A stretch of DNA of 57,528 bases from Scenedesmus sp. ARA3. Lineage: Eukaryota; Chlorophyta; Chlorophyceae; Sphaeropleales; Scenedesmaceae. Both the position numbers and the translations under genes were made by a program. Location: positions 1-57,528 of the forward strand of contig RWJK01001454.1 in assembly GCA_004335835.1 (NCBI GenBank), in the 5' to 3' direction. Positions 23,714 to 33,297 of the stretch are shown in pieces. The first letter of the stretch is position 1; each line of letters opens with the position of its first letter. Under the pieces are notes generated by a model. It was not told the origin of the DNA. It saw nothing but the letters and a program-made list of their open reading frames with translations, and ran no database searches.

Positions 23714-26284
23714 GGGTCTGTACAGCGCTAGGTATCGGGTGAAAACGCTTCACATCATGGCATCTTGGTTGCCACTGGCCGCCGCCCACGTTGGTGTCCA
23801 CCATGAAGCACATGCAACACCAGATGCCAAGTCAACCCAATTAAGCAAGGCCGGTATCGCACCTGCAGGCATTCCCAGCCACTGGCCGCCGCCCATGTTG
23901 GTGTCAACCATGAAGAGCAGCACCACATGCGTTTGTATTACATAGGCATCATCCTTGTAGAATACGATGATCTACCAACCCACCTGCGGGCAGCTCCAGC
24001 CGCTGCCTGCCGCCCATGTTGGTGTCAACCATGAAGCGCATGCAACACCAGATGCCAAGTCAAACCCTCTTAAACAAGGCCCGGTACCGCACCTGCAGGA
24101 CATTCCAGCCACTAGCCGCCGCCCATGTTGGTGTCGGCCATGAAGCGAAGCACCACATGCGTCTGCATTACATGGGATTATTACTGTAGATGTAAGGGCT
24201 TGCAAACGCACCTGCAGGGATCTCCAGCCACTGCCCGCCGCCCATGTTGGTGTCCACCATGAAGCGCAGCGCGTACAGCACGTTGCTCTCGTAGCTGGCG
24301 AGAGACGGCAGGGCGCGGTCCCCGCAGCGCATGCCGTCCTCCAGGGCACCTGCACAGCAGCAAAGCACAATGAATGAGTATACTATGAGCAGTGCGGCTG
24401 TCAAGGGTACGTCGATGAGGCGGTTGCTCTCGTAGCTGGCCAGGCCGGGCAGGACGCGGTCCCCGCAGTGCACGCCATCCTCCAGTGCGCCTGCACAACA
24501 ACATATCACTGGTTGATACATAAATTTGTGTGTATTTTAGAGCTGCTGTTGCTCTCGTAGCTGGCCAAGGAGGGCAACACACGGTCCCCAAAGTGCACAC
24601 CATCCTCCGACGCGCCTGGGGCGGCAAAGCAGCACAGCAACATGTGAGTGAGGCCGGGACCAATATGATATTGACAGACCTGTTGCACAGTGCGTGTACG
24701 CAGCCATTCAGCAAGGAGAAGCAGACTGCGCATCCTTCCCGCCTATCAGGCCGCGGGCCATTCTCTTATCTCGCGCGGGCGCCGCCAGCTTTGGCAGCGC
24801 ACACACGATCTTCAGGTGCGGCCGCGACAGCCCTCCCTGGTAGCCCCACAAGTTGGCGACAGAGCCGAAACATAACAGGTCTATCACCCACGACACAACG
24901 CAGATTGCTTACCTCGCGCAGGCGCAACCAAGTTGGGCAGCGCGCATACAATCTTCAGGTACGGCCGCGACAGCCCTCCCTGGTAGCCCCACAGGTTTGT
25001 CTTCTGCACCAGCTCCACGCGCGCCACTGGGGGCACCCCAGGGCCCTTGTCTTTGAGGCGGCCGTGGTCCTGCAAAAAGGCAGAAGGGCAGCGCGCACGC
25101 GCAAGCAAGTCAAGCGTGAGTGTTTGAGTAACTGCACACATAGACCAGGGGTCTCCTACATGCATCAGCAAAACCGGCCAGCATGAGTTGTGGCGGTTTC
25201 TGCACCAGCTCCACACGCGCCACTTGGGGCACCCCAGGGCCCCTGTCTTTGAGCCGCCCGTGGTCCTGCAAGCAGTTATCAGACGGCCAGGCAAGCACAC
25301 AACGGTTAGAGGCAGTGCTGTGTGTGCAGCTGACCAATAGGAGAAGGCAGGAACCACAGGCGGCACGCGAGGGAGGCTTTCTGCTGGGAATGGTCGTGCA
25401 GGCATAGGCGGAGCAGCATGTCGGCTTAGTGGGGACCCGCTACTGTTTGTCTTCTGCACCAGCTCCACGCGCGCGCCACTGGGAGCACCTCAGGGTCCTT
25501 GTCTTTGAGGCGCGGGTGGTCCTGAGAGGCATCAGGTCAACCTGTTTGTCAGAATTGTCAGACCTGTCAGACAACCTGCAGCTTTGCACAGCTGCTGGCA
25601 GTCCTCCGGGCCCCTGCCATGCGTACCCAAACCCTACAAAGCTCAACTCTCAACAAGATTGCTGTTGAACAGCTGCTCAACATAAACACACCCGCAGCGT
25701 GTTGCACAGCTCCTGGCAGTCCTCAGGCCCCCAGCCATGAGGGCCTGAATGTACAGCCCTGCACCCTGCAACCCTATACCCTACAACTTCAAATGCTATA
25801 TCAACCCCACCCGCAGCGCGTTGCACAGCTCCTGGCAGTCCTCAGGGCCCCAGCCGTGCGGGCCCAAACCCTGCAACACCAAACTACTCGCAAACATTGC
25901 TGTTCAACGCAAACACACCCGCAGCGCATTGCACTGCTCCTGGCAGTCCTCAGGGCATTAGCTATCCCGAACCTCTTCAACCCCCAGACTTTCAAATACG
26001 ACAAAACATTGCACTAAATGACAATAAACGCACCCGCAGCGCGTTGCAGAGCTCCTGGCAGTCCTCAGGCCCCCAGCCGTGCGGGCCTGAACGTACAACC
26101 CTACACCCTACATCCCTATACCTCACAACCCTCAATTGCTAGAAACGCACCCGCAGCGCGTTGCACAGCTCCTGGCAGTCCTCAGGCCCCCAGCCGTGCG
26201 GGCAGTCGCAGTAGAAGTAGGGCTCAAAGCCGTGCACAAACACGCACACGCTGTTGCCTGCACACACACACACCACCACCAGCA

Positions 26285-26318
<34 letters not shown>

Positions 26319-27696
26319 GCACGACTCGCTTGATTCGCGTTTTGTGCTGCTGTTATTTTAGCACGTGCAGCGGCTGCGCTGGGGCGTAGTGTTGCTGCTG
26401 GTGTTGCCAACGCCGCTGTGTACTGTCTCCTGTAAAGCCACCATGCCTGCGCATGTTTGTTGCGTCAATTGTAGCACCTGCTTCGCTCACGCCAAACAAG
26501 CGCAGCACCAGCGCTTGCTGCGCTCAGCTTGCTGGCGGTGGCATTATGCCCCCAAAGCGTTGCGAGCATGGCGCTGCACAGCAGCTGAGCAGGCCCTGCC
26601 GATCTTGTTGCTGAACCCGCCTGCTCCTGCTTGATCCTGCTGCTGTGGGTCGGCAGCTGAAGCTAAACCGCCCTTTCTATCTACCGATGAGGGATACGTA
26701 AAGACGCTGCGCCTGCGTCGGTCAAGCCGCACATGTGCACACTGGCACCTGCTGCTGCTGCTGCTGCTGCTGTGCCTCTTCAGCTGCACATGGCAAAATG
26801 AAACAATAACACGCCGCACCTGCATCGTTCACGCCAAACATGCGCACCACCGGCACCTGCTGTGCGCTCGTGGGCCAGATGTCCTGGCGAGGCCGCTGTA
26901 TGCAGTAGTCCACCTCAAGCTGCTGGAACACTGCAGCAGCAGCAGCAGAATCAGAAGCCGGCCCACAACAGGCGTGTGAGGGCTTGCTGCTGATGTCGCG
27001 ACCCAGCTAGTGATGTGTATACCATGTGGAGGCAGATGTTGAGCTGCAGGTTCCTATGCGGGTGCACACAGCAACAATGCTGGTGAACATAGATAGTGGA
27101 ACATATTCGAAGCATCTGCAACACGCATCTGGCACACGGTTGGTGTGGCGATTGACTGCCTGCTGCGCACTAGTTGAGTCAGCATGAGACATGGGCATGA
27201 TGAGCATCACAGCAGGCGTGTCTGCAAAGAGCTTCCGCTGCCTTCGTCACACCAAGATACACCCAACCAAGACATGCAACTGGCGCCCGAGCTGCTCATC
27301 ACGTGCATGTAAGCGTCAGCATGGTTGTGCTGCTACTGTTTCACAACGCTGTCCTGTGCTGCGCCTGCGCCCATGCGCAAACCCACACCAGCCCCTGCTT
27401 CTTTCTGCTGCGTGGCGTGCCACTGCTTATCAAACTTCAACCACAAACTTAACACTCAAACTGCTGCACTTACCTAGGCTGTCTGTTGCTGCATCCATGG
27501 CTGGCACTGGCGGGCGAAGCCAGTTCCTGCCTGCCTCTCCAAGCTCTGGGTCTGCTTCATCCAAATCATCCGGCAGGAAAGCAGCCTCGGCATCATCGCC
27601 CGCCATATCCTCTTCAATCAAGTCATCAAACTCGCTGATGGGCCCTCGCTTGGCGGGAGGGCCCGCCTGCTGCGTGGAGTTGCGTTTGCCGTTCAT
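11562..27696 (-). CDS. POLD1: DNA polymerase delta catalytic subunit (1095 aa, 23 exons)
   Basis: Family B replicative polymerase and 3'-5' exonuclease. Exons: 27474-27696, 26820-26930, 26151-26257, 24913-25069, 24212-24349, 23374-23481, 22627-22823, 22176-22257, 21859-21958, 21313-21460, 20249-20466, 19463-19608, 19106-19331, 18119-18225, 17398-17492, 16997-17080, 16171-16356, 15468-15641, 14654-14792, 13142-13297, 12541-12637, 11940-12073, 11562-11716. All phases agree. Exonuclease motifs: FDIE (Asp296, Glu298), NNFD (Asp382), YCLKD (Tyr492, Asp496). Polymerase motif [10 protein letters not shown] (Asp589), motif B Lys679 to NSVYGFTG, motif C YGDTDS (Asp740, Asp742). C-terminal Cys pairs: 996/999 with 1019/1022 (CysA zinc), and 1051/1054 with 1064/1069 (CysB, iron-sulphur in this family). 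Length matches yeast and human enzymes. The acidic N-terminus after MNGKRNS is typical. Every key residue is present, so the gene looks functional, though its 22 introns hold more than 40 partial exon copies. Confidence 0.95.
12151..12540 (-). repeat. Three echoes of the 3' edge of POLD1 exon 21 (CysA zinc segment)
   Basis: Copies begin near 12153, 12293 and 12417; the real exon edge is at 12541. The last two and the real one are spaced exactly 124 bp and are nearly identical over the whole unit, including intron sequence. Each repeats the codons for [12 protein letters not shown] plus donor. The farthest copy is more diverged. Confidence 0.9.
12889..13050 (-). repeat. Echo of the 3' half of POLD1 exon 20 plus a weaker remnant
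   Basis: 12889-12975 repeats the sequence encoding [20 protein letters not shown] and the donor. A shorter degenerate remnant lies at about 13012-13050. The real exon ends at 13142. Confidence 0.85.
13317..13355. repeat. CAG run upstream of POLD1 exon 20
   Basis: About 12 triplets, CTG on the coding strand, ending about 20 bp before the acceptor of exon 20 (13297). It sits where a polypyrimidine tract is expected. Confidence 0.9.
13370..14275 (-). repeat. Array of at least eight echoes of the 5' edge of POLD1 exon 20, with an assembly gap
   Basis: Copies near 13373-13420, 13490-13548, 13598-13636, 13709-13760, 13829-13887, 13973-14022, 14096-14148 and 14220-14272 repeat the codons for [19 protein letters not shown] with the acceptor. 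Spacing is about 110-145 bp. Several carry the same adjoining intron sequence. Two have CAG runs between units. The most distal copy (14220) is the most diverged, reading a Phe-Glu-Thr-Ala variant. The 50-N gap lies inside this array, so the true copy number is unknown. Confidence 0.92.
13548..13597. other. Assembly gap (50 Ns)
   Basis: A run of exactly 50 Ns inside the exon-20 echo array. The round number suggests a placeholder of unknown true size. Flanking sequence on both sides is echo unit, so the gap marks a tandem array the assembler could not resolve. Confidence 0.99.
14408..14595 (-). repeat. Two echoes of the 3' edge of POLD1 exon 19
   Basis: 14408-14470 and 14530-14590 repeat the codons for [14 protein letters not shown] and the donor. 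The complete exon ends at 14654. Period is about 115 bp. Confidence 0.88.
14960..15395 (-). repeat. Three echoes of the 3' edge of POLD1 exon 18
   Basis: 14964-15010, 15211-15262 and 15341-15390 repeat the codons for [14 protein letters not shown] and the donor of the exon that ends at 15468. The farthest copy differs at several positions. Confidence 0.88.
15763..15845 (-). repeat. Echo of the 5' part of POLD1 exon 18
   Basis: Repeats the region encoding [12 protein letters not shown] and neighbours, upstream of the complete exon that starts at 15641. Small indels break its frame. A CAG run (plus strand) of about eight units lies beside it at about 15727-15752. Confidence 0.8.
16005..16075 (-). 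repeat. Echo of the 3' edge of POLD1 exon 17
   Basis: Repeats the codons around KWDKM and the end of the exon (real end 16171), with substitutions. It lies downstream, as 3' edge copies do elsewhere in this gene. A separate 5' edge copy of the same exon lies upstream at about 16436-16503. Confidence 0.8.
16630..16975 (-). repeat. Four echoes of POLD1 motif C (3' edge of exon 16), 89-bp period
   Basis: Copies starting at 16635, 16724, 16813 and 16902 precede the real edge at 16990 with periods 89, 89, 89 and 88. Each carries the GDTDS codons, VMVNFK and the donor. In the three most distal copies the motif Tyr codon has become Asp; the fourth keeps YGDTDS. A single ambiguous base (N) is at 16721. 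A short 5' edge copy of the same exon lies upstream at about 17150-17192. Confidence 0.92.
17715..17890 (-). repeat. Two echoes of the 5' edge of POLD1 exon 15
   Basis: About 17715-17782 and 17832-17885 repeat the acceptor and codons for [17 protein letters not shown]. The complete exon starts at 17492. The proximal copy extends slightly further into the exon. Confidence 0.88.
18284..18565 (-). repeat. Three echoes of the 5' edge of POLD1 exon 14
   Basis: About 18284-18332, 18426-18468 and 18525-18562 repeat the acceptor and codons for AKADLKKES with increasing divergence away from the real exon start at 18225. Confidence 0.85.
18630..18975 (-). repeat. Two echoes of the 3' edge of POLD1 exon 13
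   Basis: About 18838-18972 and 18632-18750 repeat the codons from AYERS through GDLFVK to the arginine-lysine end of the exon (real end 19106). They are among the longest echoes, about 120 bp of exon. Both lack the motif A segment upstream. Confidence 0.9.
19677..19715 (-). repeat. Echo of the 5' edge of POLD1 exon 12
   Basis: Repeats the acceptor and codons for RGQSI, then diverges. The complete exon starts at 19608, about 70-105 bp away. Confidence 0.75.
19866..20168 (-). repeat. Two echoes of the 3' edge of POLD1 exon 11
   Basis: About 19868-19962 and 20083-20165 repeat the codons for [15 protein letters not shown] through ASYLLTR and the donor of the exon ending at 20249. They differ from the real exon and from each other at several third-codon positions. 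Confidence 0.9.
20535..21195 (-). repeat. Five echoes of the 5' edge of POLD1 exon 11 (exonuclease III region)
   Basis: About 20540-20610, 20657-20757, 20815-20897, 20946-21045 and 21093-21191 each repeat the acceptor and codons from [16 protein letters not shown] through DLQNGNAET. They stop before the catalytic YCLKD. The complete exon starts at 20466. Two alternating subtypes are visible (variants with GKAEANM versus GNAETRR), suggesting duplication of a two-unit block. Confidence 0.92.
22375..22465 (-). repeat. Echo of the 3' edge of POLD1 exon 7
   Basis: Repeats the codons around [11 protein letters not shown] and the donor, downstream of the exon that ends at 22627. Substitutions change several residues. 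Confidence 0.8.
22970..23230 (-). repeat. Echo of POLD1 exon 7 5' part and of exon 6 3' edge
   Basis: 22972-23062 repeats the exonuclease I coding segment ([18 protein letters not shown]) with its acceptor, upstream of the complete exon at 22823. Next to it, about 23095-23215 repeats the 3' edge of exon 6 (real end 23374). The two echo types meet inside one intron, in the order expected if each copies its nearest exon. Confidence 0.88.
23585..23715 (-). repeat. Echo of the 5' edge of POLD1 exon 6 with CAG run
   Basis: About 23590-23675 repeats the acceptor and start of exon 6 (real start 23481). It is directly preceded on the coding strand by about 11 CTG units (23676-23712), as the real exon is by a shorter CTG run. 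Confidence 0.85.
23765..24150 (-). repeat. Four echoes of the 3' edge of POLD1 exon 5
   Basis: Near 23770-23805, 23871-23912, 23983-24035 and 24092-24147 the sequence repeats the codons for [13 protein letters not shown] and donor (real end 24212). Spacing is about 100-115 bp. Confidence 0.88.
24410..24620 (-). repeat. Two echoes of the 5' edge of POLD1 exon 5
   Basis: 24412-24492 and 24547-24617 repeat the acceptor and codons for ALEDG through LASYESN. The complete exon starts at 24349. Together with the four 3' edge copies, both ends of this exon are echoed independently. Confidence 0.88.
24770..24862 (-). repeat. Echo of the 3' edge of POLD1 exon 4
   Basis: Repeats the codons for [10 protein letters not shown] through VCALP and the donor (real end 24913), with substitutions. 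Confidence 0.85.
25190..25525 (-). repeat. Two echoes of the 5' edge of POLD1 exon 4
   Basis: 25195-25268 and 25447-25522 repeat the acceptor and codons for DHGRLKD through RVELVQK; the complete exon starts at 25069. The distal copy has a small insertion that breaks the frame. Confidence 0.88.
25580..26090 (-). repeat. Four to five echoes of the 3' edge of POLD1 exon 3
   Basis: Copies near 25690-25735, 25808-25858, 25918-25955 and 26034-26082, and a weaker one near 25585-25620, repeat the codons for CQELCNALR with the donor and following intron. Spacing is about 105-120 bp. The complete exon ends at 26151. Confidence 0.9.
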
Positions 27697-28119
27697 GCTG
27701 CTGCTGCTGTTCCAGCTGCAGCTGGCTCAGCCTAGTCAGGCCGGCTGAACGCACACGCCACGCGCTTTTGGAAAGATCAGAATAACAGCTGCGCGTCAGG
27801 CTTCCATGTGTGCGGAACAGGAAATGTTGCGTGAAATTTGAATTGTAAAGTGAACCAGCAGCACGCAGTCTGTTGCACTTGCGATGAGAAGAGCAAAATC
27901 TCAAAGAAAGCACAATGGATTGCTTAAAATCTCGTGAACAGTAATGTATGGCTGCTTCAATTTGGCAATCAGCTGGTAGTGCTTTGGACTCAGGGCATTT
28001 GGCAAGCTGACAGGCAAGCGTTTCGCTAAAAAATTATCAAACAAAATATCATCCAAAGTGTGGTGAACAAGAGCGGGAAGTGTCACGTGTTACTTGTCAG
28101 TTGGCTTCAAACCTTGAGG
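27697..28119. other. Divergent intergenic region upstream of POLD1
   Basis: Holds the POLD1 promoter and 5' leader on the minus strand (a short CAG run directly precedes the ATG on the coding strand) and probably the promoter of the tentative plus-strand gene. No specific element is recognised. Confidence 0.4.
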
Positions 28120-29286
28120 ATGACAGCACCCGTCCACGCCCCCAGTGACTCACAGGCGTCTGCACTGCATCGCATCCACTTTGTTGTTGGGACCGCAGTG
28201 CTCATCCTGATGGTGAGCTTCTACTGGAAAGCAACAAGACATAGGCCACAGCAGGCTCAAGAAAAATGTGCGCTGCTCAGCAGTGGAATCGCATCACGGC
28301 GCGGGCCCCAGCATCCAAGCAGACTATCTAGCCAAGGCAGATGAGGCCTCCATGAATACCAGATGCAGCTTCTGCTGTCAGATACGAACAACACTGCCAG
28401 ACCATCGCTGCAGCAAGCCAGCCAATTGGCCGCCTGACCAACAGGTTCACCACATGCGTCGGTGAGTGCTTGCTGGCAGCTGCGGTTAACCACATGTTGT
28501 GGTTTCTTCCAATGCTTGCACCACAAAGTGACGGCTCATGTGCTCCAAAAGCAAGCACCCATTGAGCTGCTTAACAAGCAGCCACGGATGGCAGCGCTGC
28601 ATCATGCAATCTACATCAGCAAAGCCTTGACCTTCAGTACTTGAACATGTTCAAGTGCTGTACAGCACTTGAAGAATGTGTATCAACCACAGAAGCTACT
28701 CCCTAGACTGACTTCAGATGGAGAAGCTGGCCCATGTGGGCGGCCTAGGTGTACAGCGTCTGCTGGGGCTGCAGCAGCAGCAGGCGTGTCACAGGTGCAT
28801 AGGCTACTGTTGCAGCTGCCGCTTGAGCTGCACAAACACATGCATATGCACTGCAGGGAAGCAACAGCCAGTGTACTGTGAGAGCATTCAGATGAGAGCA
28901 CGCAGCTGAGGAAAATCCTTGATCCTGTTCCTGATTTGGCGGTCAAGACTAACGAGCGGCGCAGCAATGCTGCTGTGCACATGCAACAGGCTGCTGCCTT
29001 GCACAACAACTTTGCGCTGCGACAAGCTGCATGGATTACGTGTCCACAACCATCATACCGCTATGCGCAGCTCCCATCAATCCACAGTTCGCCAAACATC
29101 ACAGCCGCATCCACCACCCAAGCGATTGATACAACGACTGTTTCCGTTGCCGCCTGTTACTTCTTCACACCTTTCTTCACAATGAATCCTGCCATAACAG
29201 CTAGTTCACGCACACCACCCCGCACGACATGGCCTTCCAGTCAAAGTCCCTGCCAGCTGCTGCACTTGCACACACGCAGTCCTTAG
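28120..29286 (+). CDS. Tentative small gene with one membrane helix (exon structure unresolved)
   Basis: Three pieces look coding. An N-terminal exon 28120-28212 starts MTAPVHAPSD and has a hydrophobic stretch HFVVGTAVLILM ending at a good donor. A middle exon of about 28361-28465 ends at a GTGAGT donor. A last exon starts near 28893 and encodes ESTQLRKILDPVP followed by a long alanine- and glutamine-containing helix-like segment, open to 29286. The middle and last pieces join in phase, but I could not fix the frame between the first and the middle exon. No family is recognised. The last open frame overlaps the antisense 3' end of the peroxidase gene by up to 85 bp, so the true end may be earlier. 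Confidence 0.35.
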
Positions 29287-31928
29287 GGCAAGGGCCCGGG
29301 TTTCTTTTGCTTGCTGCAAGTGCAGTGCGTGCCTTTGCTGCATTGGTCTCCCAAGTGGCCGGCCTGCTGCAGGCTTTGCAGTAGCCTGATGAGTCATCCT
29401 TGGCACCTGTTTTGACGTATGCTGTGCACTCGTTGAAGGTGGGGAAGCCAGCCTTCGGCGACCAGTCGGCGGCTGCAGCAGCAGCAGCAATAGCAGCAGC
29501 ATGCACACAGTGGCATCACAAGTGTGAGGACAAGTTTACGAAGGAAGAGAGGCAGACAGAGAGGAGTAGTGGCCCATGAACATCTGCTGTTCGTCAGCAG
29601 TGCCGACCATGTGTGTGAGCGGCACATGCACGTGCATTGCACACTGCACTTGCTGCAAGCTTTTCTGTTGCCCCCGTCTGTGCCGCATTGGATGCAAGAC
29701 CTGTAACGCTGGCAGGCTTTTGCTTCCCTGTAGCCAAATGCCGCAGTAAACCAGCAACTGTGCAAAGAAGCAAGCAGCTACTTATGGCGCTCCTTGCAAC
29801 AGCTGCATCGACACTCACCGACGCTCATCATCTTCGCGTAGGCCCTAGCGCAATCCAGATAACACTTGGCAGCACTGCCGTTCATGTGGACCTGTACTGA
29901 AGCCGCCACCCGATCCACAACAGGCTTTGTATCTTCAAGCTCCTCTGGAGGCTGCACAGCCGGCCCCGCACTCACCCACACACATGATCTGCTATGCCCA
30001 CGTAAATGTGTCACACGCATTGAAAGGGCAACCCTGACACTTCTCATAACAGCACCAGCGCTCACCAACGCTCATCATCTTCGCGTACGCCTTGGCGTAA
30101 TCCAGATACCACTTGGCTGCTGTGCCGTTCATGTAGTCCTTCACTGAAGCCGCCACCCGATCCAAGACAGGCTTAGCATCTTCAAGCTCCTCTGGAGACT
30201 GCACAGCCATTGCCATGAAACCATCCAGACACATGATCTGCTATGCCCTCGTAAGCGTGTTGCACACATTTAAACAAACACGCCTCTCAGAAACAGCACA
30301 ACACTCACCAACGCTCATCATCTTTGCGTACGCCTTGGCATAATCCAGATACCACTTGGCTGCCGTGCCGTTCATGTAGTCCTTGACCGAAGCTGCCACC
30401 CGATCCACAACAGGCTTGGCATCATCAAGCTCCTCTGGAGACTGCACAGCTGCAGCCATAAATCCATCCAGCCTGGTGTAAGGCCAGTACACCATGTGGT
30501 TGCAGTTGGCGCGTGTCTTGCTGTCTTTGGCAGTGCCCTGGCAGTTGTTCGTGGACCAGAAGACGCCTGTGAGGTTGTGAACTAGCCAGCCGCCGTCCGG
30601 CCAGTGCTCGATGTCACCTGAGCGCTCTGCAGCAGCAGCAGCAGCAGCAGCAGCAGCGTAAAAGTGGGCGCCCACCTTCAGCCAGCTGAAAGACACCCAT
30701 CAAGTGGCCAAACTGATAGCAGATGGCAAAGTTCATAGATACAGCGTCAAGTCCATGTGTTTGACTGGTTTGTTATGTTTGACTGCGTGCTTGACCAATC
30801 TTTGACCAAACTTTGACCAAAGTTTGACCACATATTTGACCACGCACCATCTGATGCCTCCTTGATGGCCACCTTCCTGAACTCCTCGCTGCTGAAGGAG
30901 CAGGTGCATAGGCAGCTGCCATACCATCCAAGAGGCAAACCATACAGAGGCATGCAACTTGTTCTCCTCTGCCACAAGGGCAGGCACATATGAGTGGCTG
31001 ACCTGATGGCAGAAGCTTAAGGTCACAGTAACAACTTGAACTGGTTGACTTAACTGATGTGTAAGGCTCGATTGAATGTTAGACCACAGTTTGACAACAT
31101 GTTTGACCACGCACCATCTGATGCCTCCTTGATGGCCACCTTCCGGAACTCCTCACTGCTGAAGGAGCAGGTTATGTCCTTGAGGTTGACGCGATAAGTA
31201 TCTTCATCCAGGTCCTTGAGCCCGACATCCAGCTTCACATCAAACATGGACACTGCATGGTAACAGCAGCAGCAGCAGCAACAGGGCGTCAGGTCCCCAG
31301 CTGTTGGCGTTGCCAGGTCTAGGTAGAACTGCGTGTCGAGCTTGCGCATCTGCAGCCACATCACACATCACCCTGTTAGTCCAAGTGCTACAATACCCCC
31401 TGACAACTCACATGTGTTGCCAGGTCCAGGCAGAACTGCGTGTCCAGCTTGTCGGTGGCTTGTGGTTCGCCCCCAAACATCTACCATGCCTTTGTGACAG
31501 TGTTATAAAACGTTACAACAACTCACTTGTGGGCGTGGCCAGGTGTAGGTAGAACTGCGTGTCCAGCTTGTGCATCTGCAGCCACGTCACACATCACCCT
31601 GTGAGTCCAGATGCTACACTACCCCCTGACAGCTCACCTGTGGGTGTTGCCGGGTCTAGGTACACTCAGCAGACATCAACCACACCTTTGTGACAGTGTT
31701 ACAACATGCTACAACAGCCCACCTGTGGGTGTGGCCAGGTCTAGGTAGAATTGCGTGTCCAGCTTGTGCATCTGCAGCCGCGGGCAGCTGCCCTTGACCG
31801 GCTTCTTGCCTGCCGGGTTGTCCACGCCATCGCCATAGGGGTTGCAGGTGCTGATGTTGGCACCCTTGGCGTAGCTGCAACAGCACACCGCAAATGCAGG
31901 CAGCAGAAGCAGCAGCAGCAGCAACGAA

Positions 31929-31961
<33 letters not shown>

Positions 31962-32036
31962 TGGGTTGCAGGTGCTGATGTTGGCACCCCTGGCGTAGCT
32001 GCAGCAACAGCAAAAGGTGCATACAGCAGCAGCAGC

Positions 32037-32070
<34 letters not shown>

Positions 32071-32941
32071 GCAGCTGTGGATTGCAGGTGCTGATGTTGG
32101 CACCCTAGGCATAGTTGCAACAGCACACAGGAGATGCAGGCAGCAGAAGCAGCAGCAGCGGCAACGAAAGCAGCAGCAGCAGCAGCAGTTGGGTCGCAGG
32201 TGCTGGTGTTGGCACCCTTGGCGTAGCTGCAGGAACAGCAGCAGGTGCATACAGCAGCAGCAGCAGCAATGGGCTACAAACGCTGGTGTTTGTAGTGTTG
32301 GCACGGCTACCCACAGCATTACAGCACACACCGTGTTCAAGCATTGTGAAGAATCTCGGTGTCTGCTCTGAAACACAATGCCGCTGCATGCAGCTTCAAC
32401 AGCTGCTGCAGCAGCAGCACTAACTAGTACAATGTTCGCATGCTGCTGTGGCTGGCACTGCCGCTCACGTGTGCATCAGCTTGCGGCCGTACGCGGCGGA
32501 CCTCCTGGCGTTGCTGGCCACCATGCAGCCCTTGTTCTGCAGCATGGCAGCAGTACGACACAGAATAATGGAAAAAAGTTATGAGTTCAATCAATGCGTC
32601 CATATCAACATTGTTGAAGATTGAAATGATGAAAATAAAATCAGATATCAACATCCGAATTAATCATAGCAAAGAAAACCAAACCAAAACCAATATTAAT
32701 GCCAATAATATTAATGATAATAATAATAATAATGATAATAATGATTATAACAATAACCCCAAATAATAACATAACACACCTCCATTAGCGCGTGTATGCC
32801 CAGCAGCGCCACGCCCTCCTCCAGCGTCATGCCACGTGCTGTCCAGTAGTTGCTCATCTGCGTCAAACTGGCCTCGCCAGGCAGCAGGCTGTTCTCGGGG
32901 TTGGCCTCTGCATGGTCGATGCGGCCAACCTGCAAGGTCAT

Positions 32942-33007
<66 letters not shown>

Positions 33008-33106
33008 TAATACGGGCATCACTGTGGTTGAGGCCTCGCCAGGCAGCAGGCTGTTCTCGGGGTTGGCCTCCGCATGGTGGATGCGGCCAACCTGGAAGGT
33101 CATGAG

Positions 33107-33156
<50 letters not shown>

Positions 33157-33260
33157 TGGCATGATCTCATGCACTTTCGTGAGGCTGGCTCATCAGGCAG
33201 CAGGCTGTTCTCGGGGTTGGCCTCCGCATGGTCGATGCGGCCAACCTGGAAGGTCATGAG

Positions 33261-33297
<37 letters not shown>

